From Roseomonas sp. GC11 (GTDB lineage Bacteria; Pseudomonadota; Alphaproteobacteria; Acetobacterales; Acetobacteraceae), in contig NZ_JANFNY010000005.1 of the NCBI RefSeq assembly GCF_024437745.1, positions 1,771-65,770 on the forward strand: a DNA stretch of 64,000 bases. The letters run 5' to 3'. Made by a program: the position numbers and the translations under genes. Positions 63,366-64,000 of the stretch are shown piece after piece. Each line of letters starts with the position of its first letter. Within the stretch, counting starts at the first letter, position 1. The notes beneath the pieces are model-generated. The model was not told the origin of the DNA, did not search any database, and worked only from the letters and a program-made list of their open reading frames with translations.

Positions 63366-63431
63366 AATTTGGGGTGGCCCTGCCACCCCGGCGGGGGTGC
63401 CCAAGGCAACAGAGGGGGCGGCGCCCCCGCT
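63366..63431. repeat. GC-rich hairpins between ROK kinase and dinB
   Basis: GGGGTGGC-CCT-GCCACCCC (near 63372-63390) and GGGGGCGGCGCCCCC (near 63415-63430). They should end the kinase transcript; the dinB promoter follows at once. Confidence 0.55.
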
Positions 63432-63432
63432 G

Positions 63433-63447
63433 GAACTTTCCCAGAAC
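63433..63447 (+). promoter_or_regulatory. LexA (SOS) box upstream of dinB
   Basis: GAAC-TTTCCCA-GAAC, an exact alphaproteobacterial SOS box, 18 bp before the dinB start, so LexA would overlap the promoter or ribosome site. It has the same spacing and orientation class as the box upstream of uvrB. Confidence 0.82.
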
Positions 63448-63465
63448 ATCCTGTAACCTGCCCCC

Positions 63466-64000
63466 ATGCCCGCGCTCTGCCGCGACTGCCTCCATCTGTT
63501 CGATGAGGCCAGGTCCTGCCCTTCCTGCGGGGGCCGGCGGGTGGTGCGCCATGCCGCGCTGACGCGGCTCTCCATCGCGCATATCGACTGCGATGCCTTC
63601 TTCGCCAGCGTGGAAAAGCGCGACAACCCGGCCCTGCGAACGAAGCCGGTGATCGTCGGCGGCGGCCGGCGCGGCGTGGTGGCGGCCTGCTGCTATCTGG
63701 CGCGCATCCGCGGCGTGCGCTCGGCCATGCCGATGTTCAAGGCGCTGCCGCTCTGCCCCGATGCCGTGGTGGTCCCCCCGGACCATGCCAAATACAGCGC
63801 CGTGGGCCAGCAGATCCGCGCCCTGATGGAGGAACTCACCCCCCTGGTCCAGCCGCTCTCGATTGACGAGGCGGTGCTGGACCTCTCGGGCACCGAGGCG
63901 CTGCACCGCGCCCCGCCCGCCGCCGTGCTGGCGCGCCTCGCCCTGCGGGTGGAGCGCGAGGTGGGGGTGACGGTCTCGGTCGGGCTGGCGCCCAACCGGC
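63466..64000 (+). CDS. dinB: DNA polymerase IV, N-terminal part (runs off the window)
   Basis: Pol IV is a Y-family translesion polymerase induced by DNA damage. The reading frame is open from ATG 63466 to the window end (178 codons). It starts with a small zinc-finger-like head with CRDC and CPSC (two CxxC pairs), which is typical of the alphaproteobacterial DinB, then the catalytic [19 protein letters not shown] with the first metal aspartates, [20 protein letters not shown], and [17 protein letters not shown] with the SIDE-type motif. The C-terminal little-finger domain lies beyond the window. It has an SOS box. Confidence 0.95.
   Translation, partial: MPALCRDCLHLFDEARSCPSCGGRRVVRHAALTRLSIAHIDCDAFFASVEKRDNPALRTKPVIVGGGRRGVVAACCYLARIRGVRSAMPMFKALPLCPDAVVVPPDHAKYSAVGQQIRALMEELTPLVQPLSIDEAVLDLSGTEALHRAPPAAVLARLALRVEREVGVTVSVGLAPNR

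Overview
The window is about 70% GC and densely packed with housekeeping and metabolic genes. The large alphaproteobacterial glutamate-cysteine ligase, the heme A synthase type, the GAAC-N7-GAAC SOS boxes, the lptC-lptA-lptB-rpoN-hpf block and a Rhodopseudomonas-style pim operon all point to an alphaproteobacterium. An Acetobacteraceae (Roseomonas-like) chromosome is my best guess, but that is inference. I see no prophage, transposase, plasmid backbone or CRISPR array. The first 95 bases are almost pure C and look like an assembly or sequencing artefact.

Layout. 0.1-3.9 kb: rsmE-gshA (minus), divergent from ubiA and a small-molecule/protein methyltransferase gene. 3.9-12.8 kb: a five-gene dicarboxylate/fatty-acid beta-oxidation operon in the order pimF-pimA-pimB-pimC-pimD (minus), divergent from an IclR regulator and a histidine phosphatase, with a three-half-site operator between them. 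12.9-18.2 kb: an overlapping operon ctaA - four-PAS histidine kinase - tldD - GNAT (minus). 18.4-22.4 kb: glycosyltransferase, VTT membrane protein, GST and a pyruvyl-transferase-like protein. 22.5-30.5 kb: SOS-controlled uvrB, a small orphan gene, terC-lipid kinase, PAP2 phosphatase, DoxX, an ATP-grasp enzyme and a GntR regulator divergent from osmC. 31-34 kb: tRNA-Thr, a repeat-containing small protein, and a LysR gene flanked by two paralogous secreted small proteins. 34-39.5 kb: torD-mobB-moeA molybdoenzyme maturation genes, an oxidoreductase and guanine deaminase. 39.5-44 kb: a CPA1 antiporter carrying a Crp-like domain, a pirin, tRNA-Leu and RNase D. 44.3-49.2 kb: LPS export genes, sigma-54 and the hibernation factor. 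49.3-57.5 kb: a universal stress protein, a kinase fusion with pdxH, fabI, aroC, an unrecognised 409-residue protein and tlyA. 57.5-64 kb: dxs-ispA-xseB, a deacetylase-like enzyme, tusA, a cupin, an ROK kinase and the start of SOS-controlled dinB, which runs off the window.

The most unusual content is intergenic. Eight copies of an AT-rich composite palindrome (two homologous hairpin arms around a GC-rich core) sit directly downstream of genes, six of them in convergent gaps, and in two cases the element supplies the stop codon of the neighbouring gene. Other gene ends carry GC-rich hairpin families, including a 41-bp tandem array of four. The best candidate for an undescribed system is the LysR gene with its two secreted GN-rich paralogs: both paralog promoters hold a GATA-type palindrome at almost the same distance from the start codon.
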